Assembly: GCA_028869385.1 (NCBI GenBank) | Contig: JAGWSR010000074.1 | Span: 1-64,000 of the forward strand | Reading direction: 5' to 3' | DNA length: 64,000 bases | Source: a bacterium | Lineage (GTDB): Bacteria > Vulcanimicrobiota > Vulcanimicrobiia > Vulcanimicrobiales > Vulcanimicrobiaceae | The notes under the pieces: generated by a model | What the model saw: the letters and a program-made list of their open reading frames with translations, nothing else | Database searches by the model: none | Told to the model about the DNA's origin: nothing | Shown: positions 1 to 9,043 of the stretch, piece after piece | Layout: each line of letters starts with the position of its first letter | Numbering within the stretch: the first letter of the stretch is position 1 | Position numbers and translations under genes: made by a program

Positions 1-1
1 C

Positions 2-74
2 GCGCCTTTAGCTCAGTCGGTAGAGCAGCGGACTTTTAATCCGTTGGTCCTGGGTTCGAGTCCCAGAGGGCGCA
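2..74 (+). tRNA. tRNA-Lys (anticodon TTT)
   Basis: The sequence folds as a full cloverleaf. The 7-bp acceptor stem pairs 2-8 with 67-73 (one G-T pair), the D arm is GCTC...GAGC, the anticodon loop is CTTTTAA, and the T arm is CTGGG TTCGAGT CCCAG. The anticodon TTT reads AAA/AAG lysine codons. The discriminator base is A74 and CCA is not encoded, so a tRNA nucleotidyltransferase must add it. The second Lys tRNA starts 3 nt further on, so the two are probably cotranscribed. Confidence 0.97.
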
Positions 75-77
75 CGT

Positions 78-153
<76 letters not shown>

Positions 154-161
154 GTTTGCGG

Positions 162-195
162 AAGAGGCGGTCGAAGTTGCCGCCTCTTTCCTTTT
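162..195 (+). terminator. Rho-independent terminator of the tRNA-Lys pair
   Basis: A 9-bp stem AAGAGGCGG (162-170) / CCGCCTCTT (180-188) with a 9-nt loop is followed by TCCTTTT. It lies 10 nt after the encoded CCA of the Lys-CTT tRNA and 13 nt before the start of the next coding sequence. Confidence 0.85.
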
Positions 196-207
196 CTAAC
201 GGTGGTG

Positions 208-837
208 ATGCCGATGCTCGTTCGACGTTTCATGCCCGCCGCGATGCTTGCCGCGTGCGCAACGCTCGCGCTTCTCGGAACGACCGCTCCCCCCAAGCCC
301 ACGGCGACCGAGGCGGCCTTTGTCGCGCGGGTCGCGCAGACCCTCACTGCATCCTATCCCACGCGCGCCGCGGCGGAACGGTCGGGCTACATGGCGCTCT
401 CGACGAAGATCGGCGCCGACGGGACCTACGACCTTACGAACATGGACTTCGCGCACGTCTCGCTCGCGCATCCGAACTTCTTGTGGTACGACCGCAGCGG
501 GCGACTGGTGGGCACCGACTACGAACTGCCGACGAAGCAGTATCCGAAGCCGCCCGCGCTCTTTCCGGTGGCATCGACGCGTTGGAGCCGGATCCACGAG
601 CACGTGCACTTCGCCTACGAGCTCGGCGGCAAAGTGGTGTTGGCCGGCGCGCGTGCGAAGCCGAACCTCCGCACGGCGCACCCGAGCGCCGCGGCGCTAC
701 GCGCGGACGGCGATCTGCCCAAGGGCGCCACGCTGCGCTGGGCGATGTACCATCCGGAGGCATGGGATCTCGCGATCTGGACCGTCGCGAACCCGAACGG
801 TGCCTTCGCCGACCTCAACCCGCTCGTCAAAAAGTAG
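208..837 (+). CDS. Secreted protein of unknown function between two tRNA-Lys copies
   Basis: This 209-residue protein has an N-terminal signal sequence: basic MPMLVRRF, then a hydrophobic stretch ending near GTTAPP. The mature part is soluble-looking, with aromatic and His-rich patches (HEHVHFAY, WAMYHPEAWDLAIWTV) and no family I recognise. I start it at the ATG at 208, preceded by a G-rich stretch (GGTGG), because the longer reading frame from 145 would begin inside the tRNA and read through the terminator. It is probably exported to the periplasm or outside. The function is unknown. Its position between identical tRNA copies suggests it could be gained or lost as a cassette. Confidence 0.75.
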   Translation: MPMLVRRFMPAAMLAACATLALLGTTAPPKPTATEAAFVARVAQTLTASYPTRAAAERSGYMALSTKIGADGTYDLTNMDFAHVSLAHPNFLWYDRSGRLVGTDYELPTKQYPKPPALFPVASTRWSRIHEHVHFAYELGGKVVLAGARAKPNLRTAHPSAAALRADGDLPKGATLRWAMYHPEAWDLAIWTVANPNGAFADLNPLVKK

Positions 838-877
838 CAGGCACGCGACCCCGAATCGAGAAACAACGGTGCCGAGC

Positions 878-952
<75 letters not shown>

Positions 953-959
953 GCCTTCC

Positions 960-993
960 GAAGCCCGCGACGTCCCACCGGCTCGCGGGCTTC
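960..993 (+). terminator. Terminator-like hairpin after second tRNA-Lys
   Basis: A perfect 11-bp stem GAAGCCCGCGA (960-970) / TCGCGGGCTTC (983-993) with a 12-nt loop begins 7 nt after the CCA end of the tRNA. No clear T-tract follows (GTGCGTTT), so it may act as a processing or weak termination structure rather than a classical intrinsic terminator. Confidence 0.6.
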
Positions 994-1034
994 GTGCGTT
1001 TCGCGTGGGAAACACTGCGCGGTTTCGAACGTAC

Positions 1035-1970
1035 ATGCTCGTGATGCGACGTTGGATACTCACGCTCGGCACGCTCGGTGCGCTCCTCGCGCCCTATGCT
1101 ACGCGCTCGGATGCGAGTCCGGATCCCTATTCGATCTACGCGCAGGCGCGCTCGGCGTGGCGCGAAAATCGCTATCCGCCGCAGATTGCGTACGATGTGG
1201 CGGTCGCCGTCACCGAAGGCGGCAAGGAGCGCGTCGAGCGCTATCGCTCCGCGTACGACGCGCGGCGTGGCGTCGTGCGCGTCGATCCGGTCAGCGACTA
1301 CGAACTCGCGCATCCCGTCAAACCCACGGGCGTGAACCTCGCGCTGCTCTTTCTTCGCGTCGGTAAGCCGCTGCCGCCGGTCGATTTTCTCGGGGTTCCG
1401 CGCCTGGCGCCGACGTACTCGTTCGGCATGTCGGGCTTCGTCCCGGCGCCGAGCCCGACACCGTTCGATTCCGCGGCGCTCGTGCGCGAGATCCGTGCCG
1501 ATTTTCACGACCCGAATCCGCGCGAGCGCGCGACACCGACGCCGCGAGCGTCGGAGCTGCCGGAGATCGCCTTCGAATCCGCATCGCATCACGACTATAC
1601 GGTGACGCTCCTCGGCAGCGACGAAGTCGCCGGACACGCGTGCTATCACCTGCGCTTGCGCCCGATGCGCGATCCGCGGCATCTGCGCCTGCGCGAGCTT
1701 TGGGTCGACCAAGCAAGCTTTGCCACGTGGAAGATCGTCGAGGCGCTGAACTTCGCGAATGGGCCCGGAACGACGGTTCCGTGGACGATTCGCTTCGCCG
1801 ATCTCGGCGGCGCGCATTACATCGCGCGCGAGGATGCCGACGCGCCGATTCGGGCGGGCGGGGAGATCTACGAGCGCGCGGAGGTGCGATTCGAGCACGT
1901 GCGCGAGGTCGTGCGCATGCCGCTGCGTGCGCCGCTCGGACAGAGCGGAACCTTTCTCGACGAACCGTGA
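1035..1970 (+). CDS. Secreted protein with LolA-like features
   Basis: The 311-residue product starts with a signal peptide (MRRWILTLGTLGALLAPYA). Its mature region is predicted beta-rich. The C-terminal half (YTVTLLGSDEVAG..CYHLRLRP, then a stretch describing a strand-rich sheet with RELWVDQASFATWKI) resembles outer-membrane lipoprotein-sorting (LolA/LolB fold) and related periplasmic lipid-carrier proteins. That resemblance is a pattern judgement; the function is inferred only as periplasmic. Starts at 1035 (ATG) and 1044 (ATG) are both possible; the long frame back to 945 would begin inside the tRNA. It is a single gene followed by 76 bp and then tRNA-Leu. Confidence 0.65.
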   Translation: MLVMRRWILTLGTLGALLAPYATRSDASPDPYSIYAQARSAWRENRYPPQIAYDVAVAVTEGGKERVERYRSAYDARRGVVRVDPVSDYELAHPVKPTGVNLALLFLRVGKPLPPVDFLGVPRLAPTYSFGMSGFVPAPSPTPFDSAALVREIRADFHDPNPRERATPTPRASELPEIAFESASHHDYTVTLLGSDEVAGHACYHLRLRPMRDPRHLRLRELWVDQASFATWKIVEALNFANGPGTTVPWTIRFADLGGAHYIAREDADAPIRAGGEIYERAEVRFEHVREVVRMPLRAPLGQSGTFLDEP

Positions 1971-2046
1971 GGTCAGGAGGAAATGGACGGGCCGCGTGCT
2001 ATTTATCGTGGTCGCTCGGCCGCCTTGCGCGGAGAACCGGCTACGC

Positions 2047-2128
2047 GGGCATGTGGCGGAACTGGTAGACGCGCTGGATTTAGGTTCCAGTGGGGCAACC
2101 CGTCAGAGTTCGAGTCTCTGCTTGCCCA
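2047..2128 (+). tRNA. tRNA-Leu (anticodon TAG)
   Basis: A class II tRNA with a long variable arm (TGGGGCAACCCGT). The anticodon loop TTTAGGT gives TAG, reading CUN leucine codons. The T arm is CAGAG TTCGAGT CTCTG. The acceptor stem pairs 2047-2053 with 2121-2127 but has a T-T opposition at the sixth pair (2052/2122). The discriminator is A2128 and CCA is not encoded. Confidence 0.94.
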
Positions 2129-2193
2129 GGTCTCCGGCGACATTTGCGGTAGCCCGACGCGTTCGGGACCCGTATAAATCGGTGAGTGGTTAC

Positions 2194-2268
2194 GCGGAAG
2201 TAGCTCAGTGGTAGAGCATCGCCTTGCCAAGGCGAGGGTCGCGAGTTCGAATCTCGTCTTCCGCTCCA
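2194..2268 (+). tRNA. tRNA-Gly (anticodon GCC)
   Basis: The acceptor stem GCGGAAG (2194-2200) pairs perfectly with CTTCCGC (2258-2264). The anticodon loop TTGCCAA gives GCC, the major glycine decoder of GGC/GGT. The discriminator is T2265 and CCA is encoded at 2266-2268. It ends the tRNA cluster and is followed by a strong terminator. Confidence 0.96.
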
Positions 2269-2277
2269 TGTCTGGTG

Positions 2278-2323
2278 AGGGGCGCCGGCGCGACAGCGCC
2301 GAAGCGCCCCTTGTCATTTTTTG
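2278..2323 (+). terminator. Rho-independent terminator after tRNA-Gly
   Basis: A two-part stem, AGGGGCGC (2278-2285) / GCGCCCCT (2304-2311) with an inner CGGCGC / GCGCCG, is followed by TTGTCATTTTTT. It separates the tRNA cluster from the trigger factor gene. Confidence 0.88.
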
Positions 2324-2353
2324 TCTCCCCGCGCCCCGTAAGGAAGCTGTTCC

Positions 2354-3652
2354 GTGAGCACCTCGACGCTGAATCGCCTCGCGCCCACGCAGGTCGAACT
2401 CGTCATCCCCATCTCCGCCGACGAACTCGCCGCCGCCGAGGATCGTGCGTTCCGGCGCCTCTCGAAGAACGTGAAGCTGCCGGGCTTCCGCGCGGGCAAA
2501 GTGCCGCGCAAGGTCTTCGAGCAGACCTACGGCTCGGCCGCCATCACCAACGAGGCGATGGACGATGTCGTGCCCGACGTCTACGCCAAGGCGTGCCGCG
2601 AGCACGACCTGGACCCGGTGGACCGCCCGAAGATGGAACTGCTCCCCGAAGAAGACGGCCAGCCGACGCGCCTCAAGGCGACGGTCGAGGTGCGCCCCGA
2701 GTTCACGCTCGCCGCGTACAAGGGCGTTGAGGTCGAGGTCGAGCCGGTCGCGATCGGCGACGAAGACGTGGAGCGCAGCCTCGAAGCGCTCGCGAAGGAG
2801 CGAGCGACGCTCGTTCCCGTGGAGCGCGCTGCCGCCCTCGGTGATGTGGTTACCATGGACTTCGCGGGCAAGATCGACGGCGTCGCGTTCGACGGCGGCA
2901 CCGCCGAGGGCCAGATGGCCGAGCTCGACGAGAACCGCTTCATCCCGGGCTTCGCGAGCGGAATCGTCGGCATGGTGCCGGGCGAGACGCGCGACGTCGA
3001 GGCGGTCTTTCCGCAGGAGTACGGCCAGCAAGAGCTCGCCGGCAAGACCGCAGTCTTCACGATCACGCTGCACGACGTCAAGAGCTACGAGCTCCCGGCG
3101 ATCGACGACGAATTCGCCAAGGCGATCTCGGAGAACGAGACCGTCGAGGCCCTGCGCGCGGACGTGCGCGCGCGTCTCGAGGCGATCGCAACCGGCCGAC
3201 GCCGCCGCGCCATCAGCGACGCGGTGATGCAGAAGCTCGTCGACGCGCACGAGATTCCGCTGCCCGAAACGATGGTCGCGCGCGAAGTCGATCACATGGT
3301 GAACGACGCGACCTCGCAGGTCGCGCGCGCGGGCATCAGCTTCGAAGATTACCTCAAAGAGAGCGGCAAGACCGAAGACGAGTTGCGCGCGGAGTACCGC
3401 GCCGACGCCGAGATCCGCGTGAAGGGCACGCTCGTCATCGAGGCGATCGCCAAGCTCGAGAATATCGTCGCGACGCCCGCCGACGTCACCGCGGAGCTCG
3501 AGTCGCTCGCGCGCCAGTACGGTCAGCCGGTCGAACGTATCCGCCAAGCCCTCGGCAACAACGTCCTCTCGATGATGAGCGGCATCGTCCGGAACAAGAC
3601 GCTCGACTTCCTGGTGGATAACGCCAAGGTCGCCGACGCGAAGGCAAAGTAG
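2354..3652 (+). CDS. tig: Trigger factor (ribosome-associated chaperone and PPIase)
   Basis: This 432-residue protein has the usual trigger-factor length and three parts. The N-terminal ribosome-binding domain carries the signature GFRAGKVP at residues 44-51. The FKBP-type prolyl isomerase domain lies at about 160-245 (GDVVTMDFAGKIDG, FIPGFASGIVGM). A helical C-terminal chaperone domain follows. It binds the ribosomal exit tunnel and shields nascent chains. The start is GTG at 2354, with AGGAAG 7 nt upstream. The gene precedes clpP and clpX in the order common to many bacteria. No clear promoter is visible between the preceding terminator and the start. Confidence 0.97.
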   Translation: MSTSTLNRLAPTQVELVIPISADELAAAEDRAFRRLSKNVKLPGFRAGKVPRKVFEQTYGSAAITNEAMDDVVPDVYAKACREHDLDPVDRPKMELLPEEDGQPTRLKATVEVRPEFTLAAYKGVEVEVEPVAIGDEDVERSLEALAKERATLVPVERAAALGDVVTMDFAGKIDGVAFDGGTAEGQMAELDENRFIPGFASGIVGMVPGETRDVEAVFPQEYGQQELAGKTAVFTITLHDVKSYELPAIDDEFAKAISENETVEALRADVRARLEAIATGRRRRAISDAVMQKLVDAHEIPLPETMVAREVDHMVNDATSQVARAGISFEDYLKESGKTEDELRAEYRADAEIRVKGTLVIEAIAKLENIVATPADVTAELESLARQYGQPVERIRQALGNNVLSMMSGIVRNKTLDFLVDNAKVADAKAK

Positions 3653-3734
3653 GAGCGGCGCGAAGCAACTCCGTACCTTCGACCGTAGTTAACGCATATA
3701 CGAACGTCGGCACACGTCTGGAGAGCAAGAACAC

Positions 3735-4343
3735 ATGGGTCATCTGGTTCCAATGGTGGTCGAGCAGAGCGCACGCGGCGAACGCGCGTACGACATCTAC
3801 TCGCGCCTGTTGAAAGACCGTATCGTTTTCGTCGGCGGTCCGATCGACGATCACTTGGCGAACCTCGTGATCGCCCAGCTGCTCTTCCTCGAAAAGGAAG
3901 ATCCCGACAAAGACATCGACATGTACATCAACTCGCCGGGCGGCAGCGTTACGGCCGGGCTCGCGATCTACGACGCCATGCGCTTTATCAAGCCGGACGT
4001 CGCCACGATCTGCATGGGCATGGCTGCTTCGATGGGCTCGGTTCTGCTCACCGGCGGAGCCGCCGGTAAGCGCTACTCCCTGCCCCACTCCAAGATCCTG
4101 ATCCACCAGCCCTGGGTCTCCCAGATCGGCGGCCAGGCGACCGACGTGGAGATCGCGGCCCGCGACTTGATCGCGACCCGGCAGACGATCGCCCACATCT
4201 ACGAAAACACGACCAAAAAGTCGCTCGAGCAGATCCTCAAGGATATCGACCGCGATTACTATATGACCTCGCAAGAGGCCAAGGACTACGGGATTATCGA
4301 TCACGTCATCGAAGACCGTGGAGCCTTGCCGACGCCGGCTTAA
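3735..4343 (+). CDS. clpP: ATP-dependent Clp protease proteolytic subunit ClpP
   Basis: The 202-residue product is a serine peptidase of family S14 that forms the tetradecameric proteolytic chamber used with ClpX (next gene). The catalytic triad is visible as Ser99 (MGMAASMGS), His124 (ILIHQP) and Asp174 (DIDRDYYM), matching the spacing in E. coli ClpP. The N-terminal segment resembles the LVPMVIEQ propeptide region, so it may be processed. It is separated from tig by 82 bp, enough for its own promoter, although none is obvious. clpX follows after 24 bp. Confidence 0.98.
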   Translation: MGHLVPMVVEQSARGERAYDIYSRLLKDRIVFVGGPIDDHLANLVIAQLLFLEKEDPDKDIDMYINSPGGSVTAGLAIYDAMRFIKPDVATICMGMAASMGSVLLTGGAAGKRYSLPHSKILIHQPWVSQIGGQATDVEIAARDLIATRQTIAHIYENTTKKSLEQILKDIDRDYYMTSQEAKDYGIIDHVIEDRGALPTPA

Positions 4344-4367
4344 AGCCGAGGAGGACGCCCGCGACTC

Positions 4368-5624
4368 ATGTTCCGTTTCGGAGACGAGAAGGGTCAACTA
4401 AAGTGCAGCTTCTGCGGCAAATCGCAGGAGCAGGTGCGCAAGTTGATCGCCGGTCCGGGCGTATACATCTGCGACGAATGCATCGAGCTCTGCAACGAGA
4501 TCATCGAAGAAGAGCTCTATAAGAACGTCGACGAGAACCTCCGCCTACGCAATATCCCAAAACCGAAAGAGATCAATCACATCCTCAACCAGTATGTGAT
4601 CGGTCAAGAGCGCGCCAAAAAGTCGCTCGCGGTCGCGGTATATAACCACTACAAGCGCATCAACGCCGGCGGCACGGCCGACGACGTCGAGCTGCAGAAA
4701 TCCAACATCCTGCTCGTGGGTCCGACCGGATCGGGCAAGACCTACCTCGCGCAGACGTTGGCGAAGATTCTCGACGTACCGCTCGCCATGGCCGATGCCA
4801 CCTCGCTCACCGAGGCGGGCTACGTCGGCGAAGACGTCGAGAACATTCTGCTCAAGCTGATTCAAGCCGCGGATTACGACGTCAAGCGCGCCGAAAAGGG
4901 CATCGTCTACATCGACGAGATCGATAAGATCGCGCGTAAGAGCGAGAATCCGTCGATCACGCGCGACGTCTCGGGCGAGGGCGTGCAGCAAGCGCTGCTC
5001 AAGATTCTCGAAGGAACGACCGCAAACGTTCCGCCGCAGGGCGGGCGCAAGCATCCGCACCAAGAGTTCATCCAGATCGACACGACCAACGTGCTCTTTA
5101 TCTGCGGTGGTGCCTTCGACGGCCTCGAGCGGATCATCGAGTCGCGCGTGAGCGCGAACAACATGGGCTTCCGCGCGACGCCGGAGGGTAAGCAGGACGG
5201 CCGTTCGAGCAAGTTGCTGCAGGCGCTCATGCCCGAGGATCTGCTGAAGTTCGGCCTGATCCCTGAGTTCATCGGACGCCTGCCGATCGTGGTGACGCTC
5301 GACGCGCTCGACGAACTCGCGCTGCGCCGCATCCTCACCGAGCCGCGCAACGCGCTCGTGCGCCAATTCCAGAAGATCATGAACATGGACGGCGTGGATC
5401 TGCAGTTCACCAAGGACGCGCTCGTCGCGATCGCGACCAAGGCGCAGAGCCGAAAGACCGGCGCGCGCGGTCTGCGCTCGATCCTCGAAGAGACGATGCT
5501 CGACGTGATGTACGATTTGCCGTCGCTGCAAGGCGTCAAGAAGTGCATCATCAACAAAGACGTCATCGAGAAGAAAGATCCGCCGACGCTGATCTATCAG
5601 GAGCAGAAGAAGGAACCCGCCTAG
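4368..5624 (+). CDS. clpX: ATP-dependent Clp protease ATP-binding subunit ClpX
   Basis: This 418-residue AAA+ unfoldase feeds substrates to ClpP. The N-terminal zinc-binding domain has Cys13, Cys16, Cys35 and Cys38. Walker A is GPTGSGKT at 118-125 and Walker B has DEID at 183-186. A pore-type GYVGEDVE loop follows Walker A at about 151-158. The C-terminal small AAA domain includes the sensor-2 GARGLRSI motif. The start at 4368 has a strong GAGGAGG ribosome-binding site 14 nt upstream. An intrinsic terminator closes the unit at 5652-5688. Confidence 0.98.
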   Translation: MFRFGDEKGQLKCSFCGKSQEQVRKLIAGPGVYICDECIELCNEIIEEELYKNVDENLRLRNIPKPKEINHILNQYVIGQERAKKSLAVAVYNHYKRINAGGTADDVELQKSNILLVGPTGSGKTYLAQTLAKILDVPLAMADATSLTEAGYVGEDVENILLKLIQAADYDVKRAEKGIVYIDEIDKIARKSENPSITRDVSGEGVQQALLKILEGTTANVPPQGGRKHPHQEFIQIDTTNVLFICGGAFDGLERIIESRVSANNMGFRATPEGKQDGRSSKLLQALMPEDLLKFGLIPEFIGRLPIVVTLDALDELALRRILTEPRNALVRQFQKIMNMDGVDLQFTKDALVAIATKAQSRKTGARGLRSILEETMLDVMYDLPSLQGVKKCIINKDVIEKKDPPTLIYQEQKKEPA

Positions 5625-5651
5625 CGCGCCTTCGCTCCCAAACCAGATGAG

Positions 5652-5688
5652 AACCGGCCGCGAGCACCAGCTTGCGGCCGGTTTTTTT
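5652..5688 (+). terminator. Rho-independent terminator after clpX
   Basis: A perfect 10-bp stem AACCGGCCGC (5652-5661) / GCGGCCGGTT (5674-5683) with a 12-nt loop runs directly into a seven-T tract. It isolates the tig-clpP-clpX unit from the polysaccharide locus. Confidence 0.95.
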
Positions 5689-5718
5689 GCCTCTCTCACG
5701 GGGGCCGTCCGCCCCAAC

Positions 5719-5724
5719 TATGAT
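5719..5724 (+). promoter_or_regulatory. Candidate -10 element (TATGAT) upstream of the polysaccharide locus
   Basis: TATGAT, one base from the sigma-70 -10 consensus, stands out in this GC-rich DNA, 55 bp before the first polysaccharide gene. No good TTGACA-like -35 box is present at the expected distance (TCACGG at 5696-5701). This is a candidate only. Confidence 0.25.
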
Positions 5725-5778
5725 TGAGCGTCGTGAATCTCGCCCTCCGGCAAGCGTGCCTCGTACGATGAGTACGGA

Positions 5779-7704
5779 ATGAAGCCGATCTCGGGCGCTC
5801 GCGGCATACGGCCGCTCCTACGAGGCGTGTTGTTCGCGACCGACTGCGTCCTGGTCGCGGCGGCCGTGGCGCTCGCACCGGCGATCGGGAACCTGCATAC
5901 GACCTCGCCGCGCGAACTCGCCATCATCGGCGCGCTCTTGCTGCTGGCGGGAAGCTACGCGCAGATTCGGTATGAAAGCGCTCGCACGTTCGATTTCCAC
6001 GACGTCGTACGGCTCTTCGTCGGGACTCTCGCGGGCGCGCTCCTCGCGCTCGTCTTCGAACAGATTCCCACGCCGCTGACGCACGCTTCGGGGCGAATCG
6101 TCGCGATCGCCGCGATGAGCGCGTTCGTGCTGCGCATGATTCCGCGCATCGCGCTCGTGCAATTGCGCACCTGGTGGATCGGTCGCCGTCAGAACGCCAA
6201 ACGCGTGCTGATCGTCGGCCACGGATTCGCCGCGCACAGCGTTGCGAAGGCGATCCTGGAGGATCGCACGATGCCGTTCGTCGTCGTGGGGTGCGTAGAC
6301 GACGGCCATTCCGAGCGGCGGGTCGCCGGGGTGCGCGTGCTCGGCCACGTGGCGCAGTTGCCGGAGCTCGTCGAGCGTCACGGCGTCGAACTCGTGGTCG
6401 TCGCCATCTCGGCCGCTCCGCTGCCGCTCATCAATCAGATCAAGGAGCGCTGCCTCGCGCTCCCCGAGACGACGCGGCCGCACGTCATCGTCGTTCCCGA
6501 AGCCTCCGATCTGCTGAGCGAGCGCGTGCGCGTCGCGCGCGCGCAGGATCTGCGCTTGGAAGACGTGCTCGAACGCGAGCCCGTCGTGATCGATACCGCG
6601 GGTATCCGCCCGCATTTGGAAGATCAGGTCGTGCTGGTGACCGGGGCGGGCGGATCCATCGGGAGCGAGATCTGTCGGCAGATCGCGACTTTCGAACCGA
6701 AGATGCTGCTGCTGCTCGGACACGGCGAGAACAGCCTCTTTACGATCGAACGCGAGTTACGCGAACGCTACCACTTCGACCACACGCGCATCGTGCTCGC
6801 CGACGTCGCCGACGCGAGCGCGATTCGCGCCGTATTCACCGCGTATCATCCGCGCGTCGTCCTGCACGCGGCCGCGCACAAGCACGTGCCGATCGTCGAA
6901 GAGAACGTCTGCGAGGCCATACGCAACAACGTCCTCGGCACCAAGGTCGTGGCCCTCGCCGCAGCCGCCGCGGGAGCCGCCAAGTTCGTCCTGCTCTCGA
7001 GCGATAAAGCGGTCAACCCGACGAGCGTCATGGGCGCGACCAAGCGTATGGCCGAGCTGATCTGTCAATCGTTCGCAGGCGGCTCCGCGACGGAGTTCGT
7101 GTCGGTTCGCTTTGGAAACGTGCTGGGGAGCCGCGGCAGCGTCGTGCCGATCTTCAAAGCGCAGGTCCAAGCCGGCGGGCCGCTCACGATCACCCATCGC
7201 GAAATGGTGCGCTACTTCATGACCATTCCCGAGGCGGTCTCGCTCGTGCTGCAGGCGATGTCCATGGGCCTCGATGGCGAGGTGTTCGTGCTCGACATGG
7301 GCTCGCCCGTACGCATCGTGGACCTCGCCGAACAGGTGATTCGACTCTCGGGATACGAGCCGCATCGCGATATCGCGATCGTGGAATCGGGAATACGTCC
7401 CGGCGAAAAACTGTTCGAAGAGATCCTGACCAGCGGCGAAGGCTTCACGCGAACGAGCCACGAGCGCCTCTTCATCGCCAAGCAAGAGCGACGCGACTAC
7501 GCCAAGCTCTGCGATGCCGTCGAGGCACTCCGCGTCGCGATACGCGCGAGCGACGTCGCGGCCTGCATCGCGATCCTGCGCGCTTTCGTGCCCGAATATA
7601 CACCGGCTCTGGCGAGCGAACCGGCTCCGAGCGTTCCGACCGCTCCCGTCGAGCGCGGAACGATCGCACGCTACACACTCACCCCAATCGAGGCGAATTC
7701 GTGA
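5779..7704 (+). CDS. WbpM/CapD-type membrane-bound nucleotide-sugar 4,6-dehydratase
   Basis: The 641-residue protein has about four N-terminal membrane segments (residues 15-135), a Rossmann-like middle domain (KRVLIVGHG at 141-149) and a C-terminal extended SDR domain with the NAD motif GAGGSIG at 289-295. The active site has SSDKA (407-411) and a Met-x3-Lys pair (Met418, Lys422) in place of Tyr-x3-Lys. That Met is characteristic of the large WbpM/FlaA1/PglF group, which converts UDP-GlcNAc to a UDP-4-keto-6-deoxy sugar. It is first in the polysaccharide locus, followed after 1 bp by the sugar dehydrogenase. It probably supplies a 4-keto-6-deoxy precursor for an N-acetylated deoxy sugar such as QuiNAc or FucNAc. 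The exact product cannot be read from sequence. Confidence 0.88.
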   Translation: MKPISGARGIRPLLRGVLFATDCVLVAAAVALAPAIGNLHTTSPRELAIIGALLLLAGSYAQIRYESARTFDFHDVVRLFVGTLAGALLALVFEQIPTPLTHASGRIVAIAAMSAFVLRMIPRIALVQLRTWWIGRRQNAKRVLIVGHGFAAHSVAKAILEDRTMPFVVVGCVDDGHSERRVAGVRVLGHVAQLPELVERHGVELVVVAISAAPLPLINQIKERCLALPETTRPHVIVVPEASDLLSERVRVARAQDLRLEDVLEREPVVIDTAGIRPHLEDQVVLVTGAGGSIGSEICRQIATFEPKMLLLLGHGENSLFTIERELRERYHFDHTRIVLADVADASAIRAVFTAYHPRVVLHAAAHKHVPIVEENVCEAIRNNVLGTKVVALAAAAAGAAKFVLLSSDKAVNPTSVMGATKRMAELICQSFAGGSATEFVSVRFGNVLGSRGSVVPIFKAQVQAGGPLTITHREMVRYFMTIPEAVSLVLQAMSMGLDGEVFVLDMGSPVRIVDLAEQVIRLSGYEPHRDIAIVESGIRPGEKLFEEILTSGEGFTRTSHERLFIAKQERRDYAKLCDAVEALRVAIRASDVAACIAILRAFVPEYTPALASEPAPSVPTAPVERGTIARYTLTPIEANS

Positions 7705-7705
7705 C

Positions 7706-9043
7706 GTGAAACTACTCGAAGCATCCTCGCTGCGCGCGAGCGCGCTAAAGAAGAAGATCCACGACAAGAGCGCCCTCGTCGGCGTCATCGGTATCGGCTA
7801 CGTCGGCCTCCCGCTCGCGGTAGAGAAGGCGAAGGTAGGCTTTCACGTCACCGGCTACGACCGCAATCCGATCCGCGTGGATCAGATTCGTCAGGGCCTG
7901 AACTATATTCGCGATGTCGACGATCGCGAACTCGCCGCGTGCGTCGAAGAAGGACGCTTGGATGCATCGAGCGATTTTTCGAGCCTCGGAAGCTGCGACT
8001 GCATCGTGATCTGCGTGCCTACGCCGCTTACGGCGAACAAAGAGCCGGATATCTCGTTCATCCGCGCCGTCGCCGGCGAGGTCGCTCAGGCGTTGCGGCC
8101 CGGGCAACTGATCTGTCTCGAGAGCACGACCTACCCCGGGACCACCGAGGACGTCTTGCTCGGCGTCCTCGCGCGTTCGGGCCTGGAGGTCGGTGAAGAT
8201 TTTTTTCTCGCGTTCTCGCCGGAGCGCGTGGATCCGGGCAACGCGCGCTACACGACGAAGAACACGAGCAAGGTCGTCGGCGGCGTAACCGCGGCGTGTC
8301 TGGACGTCGCGACGACGTTCTACGCGCAGACCATCGCGCAGGTGATTCCGGTCACGTCGCCACGGGTTGCCGAGATGACGAAGGTCTTCGAAAACACCTT
8401 TCGCGCGGTCAATATCGCGCTCGTCAACGAGATGGCGCTGCTCTGCGACCGGCTTGGCATCAGCGTGTGGGACGTGCTCGACGCGGCGGCGACCAAGCCC
8501 TTCGGCATCATGCGCTTCGATCCGGGTCCGGGTGTCGGTGGGCACTGCATTCCGCTCGATCCGTTCTATCTCGCCTGGAAGGCGCGCGAGTACGACATGA
8601 ACGTGCGCTTCATCGAACTCGCCGGTGAGATCAATTGGAACATGCCGTATTTCGTACGCGAAAAGTTGATCCGAGCGCTCAACGAAAACGGACGAGCGCT
8701 GAAGGGAAGCGGCGTCTTCGTCCTCGGCGTCGCCTACAAGCGCGACATCGAAGACTGGCGCGAGTCGCCCGCGCTCAAGGTGATCGAGCTGCTCGCGCGC
8801 GACGGCGTGCGCGTCGATTACCACGACCCTCACGTGCCGAGCTTCACCGACGAACGGGGGGCGCTCTGGCATTCGATCCCGCTCTCGCGTGAGGTGCTCG
8901 AACGTGCCGATGCGGTGCTGATCTTGACCGATCACCGCGCGATCGACTACGCGCGCGTCTGTGACGCGGCCCGGTTGGTCATCGATACGCGCAACGCCAC
9001 CCGCGACGTACGCGAGGGGCGCGGGAACGTCGTGCTGCTGTGA
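7706..9043 (+). CDS. wbpA: UDP-N-acetylglucosamine 6-dehydrogenase (WbpA-like)
   Basis: The 445-residue nucleotide-sugar dehydrogenase oxidises the C6 hydroxyl to a carboxylate with NAD. The N-terminal NAD motif is GIGYVGLP (29-36). The catalytic cysteine is Cys281 in GVGGHCIPLDPFY. The C-terminal nucleotide-binding domain (VFVLGVAYKRDIEDWRESPA) is intact. The GTG start at 7706 follows the preceding stop by 1 nt; the much longer frame from 7514 lies inside that upstream gene. The following genes complete the WbpA-B-D-E-I pathway, so UDP-GlcNAc is the likely substrate rather than UDP-ManNAc. Confidence 0.85.
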   Translation: MKLLEASSLRASALKKKIHDKSALVGVIGIGYVGLPLAVEKAKVGFHVTGYDRNPIRVDQIRQGLNYIRDVDDRELAACVEEGRLDASSDFSSLGSCDCIVICVPTPLTANKEPDISFIRAVAGEVAQALRPGQLICLESTTYPGTTEDVLLGVLARSGLEVGEDFFLAFSPERVDPGNARYTTKNTSKVVGGVTAACLDVATTFYAQTIAQVIPVTSPRVAEMTKVFENTFRAVNIALVNEMALLCDRLGISVWDVLDAAATKPFGIMRFDPGPGVGGHCIPLDPFYLAWKAREYDMNVRFIELAGEINWNMPYFVREKLIRALNENGRALKGSGVFVLGVAYKRDIEDWRESPALKVIELLARDGVRVDYHDPHVPSFTDERGALWHSIPLSREVLERADAVLILTDHRAIDYARVCDAARLVIDTRNATRDVREGRGNVVLL